Source of the DNA: Chloroflexota bacterium
Lineage (GTDB): Bacteria > Chloroflexota > Dormibacteria > Dormibacterales > Dormibacteraceae
NCBI GenBank assembly: GCA_005880945.1
Contig: VBIU01000019.1
Location: 1 to 56,249, forward strand
Reading direction: 5' to 3'
DNA length: 56,249 nucleotides
The notes under the pieces were generated by a model, which was not told where the DNA came from, did no database searches, and saw nothing but the letters and a program-made list of their open reading frames with translations. Below, one piece after another: positions 7,560 to 16,456 of the stretch. Made by a program: the position numbers and the translations under genes. Position 1 is the stretch's first letter, and each line of letters starts with the position of its first letter.

Positions 7560-8095
7560 CCCGCCAGCTGCCAGAGCAGCCGGTCGCCGTTCGGCTCGAC
7601 GATGTCTGCGAGAGGCATCGCGACCTCCCAGTCGGGCGCGCCGCCGGCGGTGACTCGCATCTCGATGACGTCGGAAAGCCGCAGGTGTGCGATGCCCGCG
7701 CAATCCTTCAGAAACGCGAAGACCACCGGACGCACGAGGTTCAGCACGTAGCTTGCGGATACCTGTGCTCCGTCCGATAGCGTGTGGCCGGTGAGGCTGC
7801 GGTCCCGAAACGCCATCACGACGACCTCATCACTCAGCATGATCGGGTCGCTCCACGCATAACCGGATGCGTCGGCATGACGCAGCAGCTGCAGGAGCTC
7901 GGCCAGCCGCTTGATCGGCGGTCGCGGTCCTTCGATGAGAAGAGGCACGTCCCGCAACGGCTCGTGAAGGTCCTGCGCCCGGTACTGGGCAGTGAAACCG
8001 AGATCGGAGATCCCGGCAAACGGCGCCGGAACCTTGATCGTCATCTCGCTGAGATGGGGGTTGCTGGATCGCATTCTGGAACGGGAACCCTTCAT
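7556..8095 (-). CDS. Hypothetical protein, 179 residues
   Basis: ATG start at 8095; an internal ATG at 8044 (MTIKVPAPF) would remove a short basic leader and is equally possible. The protein is soluble-looking, with alternating hydrophobic strands (IMLSDEVVVMAF, SDVIEMRV) and a C-terminus MPLADIVEPNGDR. There is no signal peptide or membrane segment. I do not recognise a family. It is convergent with the Ser/Pro-rich membrane protein gene (4-bp stop overlap) and divergent from the CoA-transferase-family gene, with 57 bp between. Confidence 0.55.
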   Translation of the reverse strand: MKGSRSRMRSSNPHLSEMTIKVPAPFAGISDLGFTAQYRAQDLHEPLRDVPLLIEGPRPPIKRLAELLQLLRHADASGYAWSDPIMLSDEVVVMAFRDRSLTGHTLSDGAQVSASYVLNLVRPVVFAFLKDCAGIAHLRLSDVIEMRVTAGGAPDWEVAMPLADIVEPNGDRLLWQLAG

Positions 8096-8152
8096 GCCGT
8101 ATTAACGCACGAGCGCCACCTAAGTGTCTCCACCTTTACTGTTTGATTTCCT

Positions 8153-9298
8153 GTGCCTCTGACCGGAATTCGCGTTCTCGATCTCACCCGCCTGCTGCCC
8201 GGCGCCTTCTGCACGATGCTCCTGGCTGACCTGGGAGCAGACGTGGTCAAGGTCGAGGAGCCGATCGGCGACTACATGCGCTGGGCGCCCCCGCTGGTCG
8301 ACGGCCAGAGCGCCCTCTTCAATGCACTCAACCGCAACAAACGCAGCCTCACCCTGAACCTCAAGTCAGAGGCGGGCCTCGAGCTGCTCCTTCGCCTGGC
8401 AGAGCGCTCCGCAGTGCTCGTCGAGGGCAACCGGCCAGGCGTCATGGAACGCCTGGGCCTCGGATGGGACGTGCTCCACGCGCGCAATCCCAAGCTCGTC
8501 ATGTGCTCGATCACCGGCTACGGACAAGACGGTCCCTTCGCATCGCGAGCGGGCCACGACATCAACTACGTCGCCACGTCCGGCGCCCTTGGCCTGAACG
8601 GCGATCGCGACGGCCCACCGGTGCCTTTGTCGGTGCAGCTGGCGGATGTCGGCGGCGGCGGCCTTCAACCCGCGGTGGCGATCCTCGGGGCGCTTGTCGG
8701 AGTGGAGCGCGGCGGCCCGGGTCGCAGGATCGACGCGTCGATGATGGACGGCGCGGTCAGCTGGCTCGCCCTCGCGCTGGCAGCACGCGGCGGCGGAGAG
8801 CACGTGAGCCGGGGCGACCAGCGGCTCGCCGGCCGCCATGCCTGCTATCGCATATACGCGTGCAAGGGTGGGGGCTACTACAGCGTCGGCGCCCTTGAGC
8901 CGAAGTTCTGGGCCGCCTTGTGTGAAGCGATCGATCGGCCGGACCTCGTCGAGCTTCAGTTCGCGGAAGGTCCGGAGGGCGTCCGCGCGCATGCGGCGAT
9001 GGAGTCGGTCTTTGCTTCGAAAACGCGCTCAGAGTGGGAGGCGAAGCTTGCCGGTCTCGACGTCTGCTGCGAGCCGGTGCTCGAGCTCGACGAGGTCGCC
9101 TCGCATCCGCAGGTCGCCGCACGAGGGCTCATCTCGCGCGCGCATACCGGCGTCGAGGTGCGGCCGGCCGTTCCCCTCCGTCCCGACTGGCGGCGTCTGG
9201 ATCCTCCGGGGCTGGGTGAGCACTCCGCGGAGATCCTCTCGGAGATCGGGGTTGGCGACGAGCGTCTGGCGGCACTGAGAAAAGCGGGAGTCGTCTAG
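8153..9298 (+). CDS. CaiB/BaiF family protein, probable alpha-methylacyl-CoA racemase
   Basis: 381 residues, GTG start. A family III CoA-transferase fold: N-terminal LDLTRLLPGAFCTMLLADLGADV is the family block (VLDLTRLLPG onward). His135 in AGHDINY and Asp165 in ADVGGGG match the two proton-transfer residues of alpha-methylacyl-CoA racemase (His126 and Asp156 in the mycobacterial MCR), so racemase is favoured over CoA transfer. The role would be epimerising 2-methyl-branched acyl-CoAs before beta-oxidation, in keeping with the acyl-CoA dehydrogenases and mutases in this window. Its stop shares a CTAG overlap with coaE. Confidence 0.82.
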   Translation: MPLTGIRVLDLTRLLPGAFCTMLLADLGADVVKVEEPIGDYMRWAPPLVDGQSALFNALNRNKRSLTLNLKSEAGLELLLRLAERSAVLVEGNRPGVMERLGLGWDVLHARNPKLVMCSITGYGQDGPFASRAGHDINYVATSGALGLNGDRDGPPVPLSVQLADVGGGGLQPAVAILGALVGVERGGPGRRIDASMMDGAVSWLALALAARGGGEHVSRGDQRLAGRHACYRIYACKGGGYYSVGALEPKFWAALCEAIDRPDLVELQFAEGPEGVRAHAAMESVFASKTRSEWEAKLAGLDVCCEPVLELDEVASHPQVAARGLISRAHTGVEVRPAVPLRPDWRRLDPPGLGEHSAEILSEIGVGDERLAALRKAGVV

Positions 9299-9894
9299 CT
9301 CAGGCCCTTTATCAGGACCGACCACAGCTTCTCGACCTGAACCCGCGTCTGTTCGACTGTGCCGCTGTTATCGATGACGTGGTGCGCGAGTCGCCTCTTT
9401 TCCTCGATCGGCATCTGGGCGGCGATCATCTCCCGTGCCCGCTCGGGGGTGACGCCGCGGCCGCGGACGAGGCGCCCGACCTGCAGCACCTCAGGCACGT
9501 AGACGAGGACTATCGAGGAGTACAGACGCTCGAGACCGTTCTCGAACAGGAGCGGCACGACCTGGATGACGAGCGCCGCTTCGCGAGCGGCGGCTTCGGC
9601 CGTTCGCGCCGCCATCCATTCGCGCACGAGGGGGTGGACGATCGCGTTGAGTCGGCGCCTCGCATCCGGGTCCCGGAAGACGAGCTCGCCCAGATGCTTC
9701 CGATCGATGCGCCCTTCGCGCACGTAATCGGTGCCGAACTCCCGGACGACGGCTGCGAAGCCTGGCGTACCGGGCTCGTAGGCGGCATGTGCGGCTTCGT
9801 CCGCGTCCAGGATCTCGGCGCCGAGCTCGCGCATCATCTCGGCCACCGTCGATTTCCCCGAACCGACGCCCCCGGTGAGTCCGACGAGCTTCAC
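9295..9894 (-). CDS. coaE: Dephospho-CoA kinase
   Basis: 199 residues with a GTG start. P-loop GGVGSGKST begins at residue 8, followed by the LGAEILDADEAAH substrate-binding segment and the LVIQVVPLLFENGL block characteristic of CoaE. It performs the last step of coenzyme A synthesis, phosphorylating dephospho-CoA at the 3' hydroxyl. Family length is about 200 residues, so it is complete. It is divergent from the FixC gene (19 bp between start codons) and convergent with the racemase. Confidence 0.94.
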   Translation of the reverse strand: MKLVGLTGGVGSGKSTVAEMMRELGAEILDADEAAHAAYEPGTPGFAAVVREFGTDYVREGRIDRKHLGELVFRDPDARRRLNAIVHPLVREWMAARTAEAAAREAALVIQVVPLLFENGLERLYSSIVLVYVPEVLQVGRLVRGRGVTPERAREMIAAQMPIEEKRRLAHHVIDNSGTVEQTRVQVEKLWSVLIKGLS

Positions 9895-9898
9895 GACT

Positions 9899-9904
9899 TA
9901 CGAT
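9899..9904 (+). promoter_or_regulatory. -10-like box TACGAT, leaderless arrangement
   Basis: TACGAT ends 9 bp before ATG 9914. There is no ribosome-binding site in the 19-bp divergent gap to coaE, so a leaderless transcript is the simplest reading. Confidence 0.45.
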
Positions 9905-9913
9905 GTTGCATCA

Positions 9914-11227
9914 ATGGCTGACGACGAAAAATTTGACGCGGTTGTGGTCGGCGCCGGCCCCGCCGGCACCGCGGCGGCCCTGACTATGGCCAAGGCCGGG
10001 CTGCAGGTGGCGCTCCTCGAGCGCGGTGTCAAGCCAGGTTCCAAGAACGTCATGGGTGGAATCCTCTACAGCCACTACCTCGAGGAGATCGTAGGTGAGG
10101 CCTGGAAGGAGGCGCCGCTCGAACGCCCGATCATCGAGGAACGGCGCTGGATCATGACGCCGCAGGCGACCATCGGCATCGATTACAAGAACCTCCGAAA
10201 CCGCGAGCATCCACACTCCTACTCGGTGCTGCGCGTGAAATTCGACGCGTGGTTCGCCGAGCAGGCTGAGAAAGCCGGGGCGATGCTCCTCCCCGAGACC
10301 GTGGTCGAGCGTCTCATCGTCAAGGACGGGCGCGTCGTCGGTGTCGGGACCGGGCGCGGCGATGACGTCTACGCGGACGTCGTGATCGTCTGCGAGGGCA
10401 TCGGCCTCGGCACGGGGTTGCTGGAAAAGACCGTTATCGGCGGCAGGCCTTTGCGCCGCAAGCTGCGAGCCAACGAGGTCGCCATGGCGGTCAAGGAGAT
10501 CATGCAGCTCGACCCGGGCTTGATCGAGGAGCGCTTCAACTGCGAGGCCGGTGAGGGCTGCACCATCGAGTGCTTCGGCGATTCGACGATGGGTATGTCC
10601 GGGTTCATGTTCATCTATACGAACAAGGACACGCTTTCGGTGGGAGGCGGAGCGTTGCTGAGCGAGTTCAACGCGACGCTGAGAAGCCCCAACGAGCTGA
10701 TGGAGCATTTCAAGAATCACGCAGCCGTCAAGCCGTTGCTCCGTGGCGCGGAGACTGTCGAGTACCTTGCCCACCTCATTCCGGAGGGCGGGCATCGCGG
10801 AATCCCCAAGGTCTATGGCCCCGGCTACCTCATCTGCGGCGATGCAGCGATGCTGTCCAACCCGGTCCACCGCGAGGGATCCAACCTGGCTATGGTGTCC
10901 GGGCGACTGGCGGGTGAAACGGTGATCCACGCGAAGGAGTCGGGGGACTTCTCCGAGCGCCGCTTGTCCGAGTACAAAGGCAAGCTCGACCACTCATGGA
11001 TCATGGCCGACATGCGCAAGTACGACGGCGCCGTTCCGCTGCTCGAGCACAATCCTCAGATGCTGACCAAGTACCCGCAAGTCGCCGACCAGGCGCTCGA
11101 CGAGTTCTTCAGGGTGGACGGGGTCTCGAAGTGGCAGAAGCAGTCCAACATCCTGAAGATGGTTCGCAAGCAGGGGATGTTCAGGATGGGCTGGGACACG
11201 ATGAAAGCCCTGTGGACGATGAAGTAG
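9914..11227 (+). CDS. fixC: FixC-type electron-transfer flavoprotein-quinone oxidoreductase
   Basis: 437 residues from ATG 9914. An FAD-binding Rossmann motif GAGPAG (13-18), an ExR-type element LLERG, and a second FAD motif YLICGDAAMLSNP near 310 place it in the FixC/ETF-QO family. The C-terminal lipid-quinone half is shorter than in mitochondrial ETF-QO, and the 4Fe-4S ferredoxin partner FixX is not encoded next door. It would move electrons from ETF, reduced by acyl-CoA dehydrogenases, to quinone at the membrane. The ETF subunits are also absent here and must lie elsewhere. Confidence 0.85.
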   Translation: MADDEKFDAVVVGAGPAGTAAALTMAKAGLQVALLERGVKPGSKNVMGGILYSHYLEEIVGEAWKEAPLERPIIEERRWIMTPQATIGIDYKNLRNREHPHSYSVLRVKFDAWFAEQAEKAGAMLLPETVVERLIVKDGRVVGVGTGRGDDVYADVVIVCEGIGLGTGLLEKTVIGGRPLRRKLRANEVAMAVKEIMQLDPGLIEERFNCEAGEGCTIECFGDSTMGMSGFMFIYTNKDTLSVGGGALLSEFNATLRSPNELMEHFKNHAAVKPLLRGAETVEYLAHLIPEGGHRGIPKVYGPGYLICGDAAMLSNPVHREGSNLAMVSGRLAGETVIHAKESGDFSERRLSEYKGKLDHSWIMADMRKYDGAVPLLEHNPQMLTKYPQVADQALDEFFRVDGVSKWQKQSNILKMVRKQGMFRMGWDTMKALWTMK

Positions 11228-11234
11228 GGGTTAG

Positions 11235-11678
11235 ATGACGCGCAAGCGGACTGGCCAACCCTGGATGCCGGCCTCGCAGTATGCCGCTCAGCTCACCGGA
11301 CTCACCGTGAACCTCATGGTTCAGCACATCGAAGCCAGCCTCCCATTCTTCACGTATGTGCTCGGCCTCGGCGCCCTGTACTCAGATCCCGACTTCGCCG
11401 CCCTCGAGGGCGGGCCGGGCGTCCGGATCATGCTCCACGCGGACCACACGCTCGACCACAGTCCCGAAGAGACCGCGCGGCTCTCGGCTGCAGGCAAGCG
11501 AGGCGCTGGCGCGGAGATCCGAATCCTCGGCCTGGACCCTGACCATGTCGAGTCCAGGGCTCGCGAGCGCGGCTTCACGGTGAACGTGCCGGTGAAGACC
11601 TATCCCCACGGCTGGAGGGAGTGCCGCCTCGAGGACGCCAACGGTTACATGTTCGCGATCGGCGTCCTGGCCACCTAG
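11235..11678 (+). CDS. VOC-superfamily (glyoxalase-like) protein
   Basis: 147 residues, ATG start 7 bp after fixC with a GGGG ribosome site, so probably in its operon. Vicinal-oxygen-chelate fold: LTVNLMVQHIEASLPFF opens the first beta-alpha-beta module, and RECRLEDANGYMFAIGV closes the second. The metal-binding His/Glu pattern is incomplete, so enzymatic activity is uncertain. Function is unknown. The convergent molybdoenzyme gene overlaps its stop by CTAG. Confidence 0.7.
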   Translation: MTRKRTGQPWMPASQYAAQLTGLTVNLMVQHIEASLPFFTYVLGLGALYSDPDFAALEGGPGVRIMLHADHTLDHSPEETARLSAAGKRGAGAEIRILGLDPDHVESRARERGFTVNVPVKTYPHGWRECRLEDANGYMFAIGVLAT

Positions 11679-13231
11679 CTCTTGGCGACGGCGATCCGGA
11701 TCGTGTGATACCCGCTCGCGCCGCTCGGATAGCTCGCGGCTGTTTGTGACGTTTGCAGCTTGCCTGCGCTGTCGGTGGCCCTGACGCGCAGGTCATACGC
11801 CCCTTCCGCGCCAGGTGTCCAGTCTGCCTGCCAGATCACCCAGGTCAGCGGCGACAGCGGCGGTTTGAAAGCGGCCGGGCTCCAGCTGCGGCCGCCGTCG
11901 GTGCTGTACTCCACACCGGAGATGCCGCGCGTGCCGGCGAACGCTACACCGGCCAGCGTCACCGGTCCGATCTTGACGATGTCGCCATCGCCTGGTACGT
12001 CGAAGCGCGCGGTGGTCTTCACGACCGCGTTGTGATCCCAACCCTGCTGTTCCCAAAAGCCCCCGCTCTCGTGGTCGACGATGGCGATCGACTCGAGCCA
12101 TTTGGGCCCCTTCATGCCGTAATGCCCGGGGATGAGGATGCGTGCCGGATAGCCGTGTGCCATAGGAAGCGGCGCCCCGTCGAGCTCGTAGGCGACGAGT
12201 ATCTCCGGGGCGCCCTGGATCAGGCTGATCGGCAGGCTCTCCGCATAGCCATCGCGCGCTTTGAAAGCTGCCCATGTCCCGGCCGGCTGGAGAGCCGCCG
12301 TCGCCAGCAGCTCGCGGAGACTCACGCCCTTGAAGCTGCCGGTGCTCATGAGCTCGCCGCCGACGTTGTTGCTGATGCACTCGAGGGTCACGTACTCGAT
12401 GACGCTTGGCAGCGCGCGCAACTCGGATAGGCGCAGCTGGAGAGGCCTGTCGACCATGCCTCCGACGCCCAGGGTCCAACTCTGGCCGTCCACTGTCGGG
12501 TCGCTGAAGTTCAAGTTCTTCGACACTACGTAAAAGTTCTGAACTGGCGTGATGTCGGGCGAGATGCCGCGCAGGCCCGCTTCCGCCGGGTTGAAGATCG
12601 CCCTGTACCAGTCGGGCACGAGGCGGAGGGCAAGCACACCCAGGCTGACCATTCCGATAGTGACCGGCAGGATGCTGAACATGCGTCGCCGCCCGAGGTC
12701 GGGCGATGCGGCAGCGCGGGCAGTATCAGCGCCGAGCTGAAGCACGACGCCGTATACAGCGAATAACACGGCCCAGACCAGGGGGGTGACCGGACCGTCG
12801 ACGAGACCAAGGAAGCCCAGGCCGGAGACCGGCAGCAGCACTGCTGACACAACGATCCAGCCGGCGGCGGCGAAGGCCAGCGCCGAGTACTGGGAGCGCC
12901 ACCGAAGGCGCGTCCAGCCCCAAGCCGCGCCGAGCACGCCGAGACCCACCACCATCGCGATGATCAGGCCCAGCTCCTCGACCACCTTGCCGGCGTGCTG
13001 AAGCGTGTCGATCAGGAAACCGAACACGAAGCCGGGCATGAGCGAAAGAAGGGGCTGGTTGAGCAGCTGCGGCAGGGGCCGAAGCCCGAGGACCAGGCTT
13101 GCCAGGTACATCAGGGTGACCAGCACCAGGCCCGCAAGCGCCCCCCATCCGAACCCTCGGACCGCGGCCTGCCGGCCGGCGGGTCTCTGATGCGCCGGCG
13201 CGGCGGTCCGCACGTCGCTTTCTGATCGCAT
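11675..13231 (-). CDS. Membrane-fused sulfite-oxidase-family molybdopterin oxidoreductase
   Basis: 518 residues from ATG 13231, which has a GAGGTGG ribosome site; a longer in-frame form to 13291 is unlikely. Roughly residues 25-205 hold about five hydrophobic helices. Residues 225-410 form the oxidoreductase molybdopterin-binding domain, with Cys285 in VTLECISNN as the likely molybdenum ligand. The rest is an Ig-like Mo-co dimerisation domain (GVEYSTDGGRSW). Family members oxidise sulfite or reduce S/N-oxides and methionine sulfoxide. The membrane domain could anchor the enzyme or pass electrons to quinone. There is no Tat signal, so the location of the active site follows from the helix count, which I can only estimate. 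Confidence 0.85.
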   Translation of the reverse strand: MRSESDVRTAAPAHQRPAGRQAAVRGFGWGALAGLVLVTLMYLASLVLGLRPLPQLLNQPLLSLMPGFVFGFLIDTLQHAGKVVEELGLIIAMVVGLGVLGAAWGWTRLRWRSQYSALAFAAAGWIVVSAVLLPVSGLGFLGLVDGPVTPLVWAVLFAVYGVVLQLGADTARAAASPDLGRRRMFSILPVTIGMVSLGVLALRLVPDWYRAIFNPAEAGLRGISPDITPVQNFYVVSKNLNFSDPTVDGQSWTLGVGGMVDRPLQLRLSELRALPSVIEYVTLECISNNVGGELMSTGSFKGVSLRELLATAALQPAGTWAAFKARDGYAESLPISLIQGAPEILVAYELDGAPLPMAHGYPARILIPGHYGMKGPKWLESIAIVDHESGGFWEQQGWDHNAVVKTTARFDVPGDGDIVKIGPVTLAGVAFAGTRGISGVEYSTDGGRSWSPAAFKPPLSPLTWVIWQADWTPGAEGAYDLRVRATDSAGKLQTSQTAASYPSGASGYHTIRIAVAKS

Positions 13232-13318
13232 CCGGACTGGTTTACCACCTCTGGGTACGCAGCCGCGGAAAACGATCCCGCACCCGGGCACCGTTTACTG
13301 GTTAAATCGGGGGACGCC

Positions 13319-16300
13319 ATGCACCCACCGATTGGCGCTGACGATCTCTACCGTTTCCGCTGGATAGACCACGCACGCCTCAGCCCGGACGGCGAGCGGG
13401 TTGCCTATCAGCTGACGTGGGCTGACGCCGAGTCACGCCAGAACAGAAGCCGCATCGTCGTCAGGCGCCTCCTCGACCAGGAACCGATCGACACGACCAC
13501 CGTGCCGCGCCGCGATCACTCCCCTGAGTGGTCGCCCGACGGTCGAAGCATCGCGTATGCGAGCCGCCGCGGCGCCGTCGACCAGGTCTTCGTCCTGGAC
13601 GTTTTGAGAGGGGGCGATGCGCTTCAGGTCAGCTCGTTGACCGAAGGCGCCGCCAGCCCGACATGGTCGCCCGACGGCCGGCTCATCGCCTTCATCGGCG
13701 TGGTGGTCGGTGACCCGGAAGCCGTCGTGGACGATCCGCGGCCGCCCGACAGCAAAGATCAGCTGCGCAGGTCGCCGGTTGTCAGGGTGGCTCGCCGGCT
13801 CGATTACAAGCACGACGGCCAGGGTTTCGTGGACGGCCGATATCACCACCTGTTCGTCGTGCCGGCGGGCGGAGGCGAGGCGAAGCAGCTGACGAGCGGC
13901 GCGTGGGACGTCACGGGCTTCGACTGGTCACCTGACAGCTCGACTCTTGTCGTCTCCGGCAATGCGGAGCCGAACTCAGACCTGCAGCGCGAGCTCAATC
14001 TCTACCTGGTCGACCTACAGGGCGGCCGTCACAAGCTGACTGGCGGTTTTTACCTGAGCTCCCCCTCGTGGTCCCCCCGAGGCGATGTCATCGCCTTCGT
14101 GGCCCCCAACGGCCTCGATGCCGGCCTGATCGAGCGCCTGTGGATCGTGCCATCCTCCGGCGGCGTTCCGCACTGCCTGACACTCTCGCTCGACCAGGCG
14201 GTCGGCGACAGCCTGATCTCCGACATGCGCAGCGGCCACGGCGGCGTGCGCCTGTGCTGGTCGAAGGATGGAGGTCGCCTGTACTTCCTTGCCAGCGGCC
14301 CCGGCGTTTCTGCGCTTTACTCGTGCGACCTCGAGGGCAACGTGTGGCCCGAAGCGGGCGGGGCGCGGCGAATCTTTGACTTCGACGGCGCCTCGGGCGT
14401 CTTTGCCCTTTGCGCGTCGGACGCGAGCAACCCGGGCGAGCTGCACATCGTGATGCAGGGCGCCGAGGCTCGGATCACCGACCTGAACCCATGGCTGCGC
14501 GATCGCTACATCGCCCAGCCCGAGCGCCACCAGTTCACCGCGCCTGATGGATGGGTGATCGAGGGGTGGTTGCTGAAGCCCGAGAGCTTCGATCCCGGCC
14601 GGGTGCACCCGCTGGTCCTGGAGATACACGGCGGACCGCACGGCCAGTACGGCTGGACATTCTTCCACGAGCTCCAGATGCTGGCCGGGATGGGCTATCT
14701 CGTCCTGTATACCAACCCGCGCGGCTCAGACGGATATGGCGAGCGGTTCCGGAGGGAGGTCGTCCGCGACTGGGGCGGCAAGGATTTCGTCGATCTCATG
14801 ACCTCTCTCGATCAAATAGTCGAGAGGACAGGGGCGGTCGACACCACCCGCTTGGGCGTCGGCGGCGGCTCGTATGGCGGCTATATGACCAACTGGATCA
14901 TCGGCCAGACGGACCGCTTCGCCGCGGCCGTCGCCATGCGCTCCATATCCAACCTGGTCAGCGAGTACGCGCAGCACGACATCGTGATCTGGGGTTCTCT
15001 CGAGCTCGGCCCGCCGCCCTACCCCGATCTCGACGAGCTGTGGCGGAGGTCTCCCATCCGCAACGTCCAGAACATCACGACGCCGCTCCTTCTTACGTGC
15101 GGCGAGATGGACCTTCGCTGCGCCATCTCCCAGTCCGAGGAGATGTTCGGCGCGATGCGCCTGCTGGGCAAAACGGTTGAGCTGGTGCGCTTCCCAGAGG
15201 AGTCGCACGACATCTCGCGTGGCGGCCGGCCGGATCGCAGGGTCGAGCGGCTGCGGCGGATAGCCGGATGGTTCGAGCGATTCCTGGGCACGTCAGCATC
15301 TGACCGCCCGGCCGCCGCCGAGGCTCCTGCCGTCGCGGCCAGAGCCGCCGTGACCGAGGCCAACACCGACACCCAGACGCTGGTCACGCGAGACCTGGCT
15401 GCGGGCCACAACCTGGAGGAAACCGTCCAGGCCTGGGCGGTCGCCGACATGGCGGTCGCCGAGCCGCGCGCCGTCGAGTCCGAGTTCGACTCCGACTCCG
15501 AGGCCGTTGTGCTGGTCCCCGAGGTGGAGCCGTTCGACGCCGTCCCTAAAGCGGCACCCGAAGCGCAGGCGTTCGGGGCGGAACCCGAGCCCGCCGGCAA
15601 AGCGCAGGCGACCGCCCGCGCCGAGGCGACCCCGGCTTCCGACTGGCAGGCCACCGCGCCGCCTGTCGCCGAGCCGGCCGCGGTCGAGGAAGCGCCTCCG
15701 GTCTTTCCAGAGCCGGAACCGCTGTTCCCAGAGCCGGAGTCTGTGGCGCCGGAAGAACAGCCAGCGGCACATGAGCCGGAACGGCTATGGCAGGAGCCGG
15801 TTGCGCCCGAACCGGCGGAGGCGGAACCGCAGCCGGTCGCGACCGCGACCGAGCCCGTATTGCCCGCCGCGGAGCCGGCCCCCGAGCCGCCGCCGGCTGC
15901 GCCGGAGCCTGAGCCGCTCTTTCCCGAACCCGTGGAAGTCGCCGCAACGGCTCCAGCTCCGGACCCTGTGGCCCAGACCATCATCGCCTGGCCACACGGC
16001 ACCGCCGATTCCGCCAGCAACGGCGCGCCGTCCGGACCCGGAGGTTCGGAGGAGGCCACCTCGATCATTCCGGCATGGCAGCCGTCGGACGTGCCCGAGT
16101 CGAAGCAGACGGTCTCTTTGCGGGCGGTGCCGCCCGAGGTCATCGATGCCGGTGGGGGCTACCCGGCGAAGCTCACGTTTGAGTCGGGCCCGTTCGCCGG
16201 GCGAATGGTCGCGCTTCCCAACCAGATGGTCACGGTCGGCCGCGCTCCTGACAACGACGTCGTGGTCGGGGACGCCGCCACCTCCGGGCGCCACGGCCGA

Positions 16301-16453
16301 ATCGAGGTTCGCGGCGGCGCCTTCTGGATCAGCGACCTCGGGAGCACCAACGGAACCCTGGTCAACGGCGAGCCGGTCATCGAGAAACAGCTGAACCACG
16401 GCGACCTCATCGCCATAGGCCAGAACACGATCCGCTTCACACTGGAAAGCTGA
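13319..16453 (+). CDS. S9 prolyl-oligopeptidase-family peptidase fused to an FHA domain
   Basis: 1044 residues in one uninterrupted frame from ATG 13319. Residues 1 to about 400 are beta-propeller blades (WSPDG repeats). Residues 410-658 are the S9 hydrolase with Ser518 (GGSYGG), Asp598 (CGEMDL) and His630 (EESHDI), as in acylaminoacyl-peptidases. Residues about 660-940 form an Ala/Pro/Glu-rich linker that repeats PEPEPLFPEP at 797-806 and 862-871. Residues about 945-1044 are a forkhead-associated domain with Gly974-Arg975, SGRHG and DLGSTNGT (1006-1013), the residues that contact phosphothreonine. There is no signal peptide, so it is cytoplasmic. The FHA domain suggests recruitment to a Ser/Thr-kinase target; no kinase lies in the window. 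The peptidase and FHA assignments are each firm, but the role of the fusion is unknown. Confidence 0.9.
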   Translation: MHPPIGADDLYRFRWIDHARLSPDGERVAYQLTWADAESRQNRSRIVVRRLLDQEPIDTTTVPRRDHSPEWSPDGRSIAYASRRGAVDQVFVLDVLRGGDALQVSSLTEGAASPTWSPDGRLIAFIGVVVGDPEAVVDDPRPPDSKDQLRRSPVVRVARRLDYKHDGQGFVDGRYHHLFVVPAGGGEAKQLTSGAWDVTGFDWSPDSSTLVVSGNAEPNSDLQRELNLYLVDLQGGRHKLTGGFYLSSPSWSPRGDVIAFVAPNGLDAGLIERLWIVPSSGGVPHCLTLSLDQAVGDSLISDMRSGHGGVRLCWSKDGGRLYFLASGPGVSALYSCDLEGNVWPEAGGARRIFDFDGASGVFALCASDASNPGELHIVMQGAEARITDLNPWLRDRYIAQPERHQFTAPDGWVIEGWLLKPESFDPGRVHPLVLEIHGGPHGQYGWTFFHELQMLAGMGYLVLYTNPRGSDGYGERFRREVVRDWGGKDFVDLMTSLDQIVERTGAVDTTRLGVGGGSYGGYMTNWIIGQTDRFAAAVAMRSISNLVSEYAQHDIVIWGSLELGPPPYPDLDELWRRSPIRNVQNITTPLLLTCGEMDLRCAISQSEEMFGAMRLLGKTVELVRFPEESHDISRGGRPDRRVERLRRIAGWFERFLGTSASDRPAAAEAPAVAARAAVTEANTDTQTLVTRDLAAGHNLEETVQAWAVADMAVAEPRAVESEFDSDSEAVVLVPEVEPFDAVPKAAPEAQAFGAEPEPAGKAQATARAEATPASDWQATAPPVAEPAAVEEAPPVFPEPEPLFPEPESVAPEEQPAAHEPERLWQEPVAPEPAEAEPQPVATATEPVLPAAEPAPEPPPAAPEPEPLFPEPVEVAATAPAPDPVAQTIIAWPHGTADSASNGAPSGPGGSEEATSIIPAWQPSDVPESKQTVSLRAVPPEVIDAGGGYPAKLTFESGPFAGRMVALPNQMVTVGRAPDNDVVVGDAATSGRHGRIEVRGGAFWISDLGSTNGTLVNGEPVIEKQLNHGDLIAIGQNTIRFTLES

Positions 16454-16456
16454 GCC

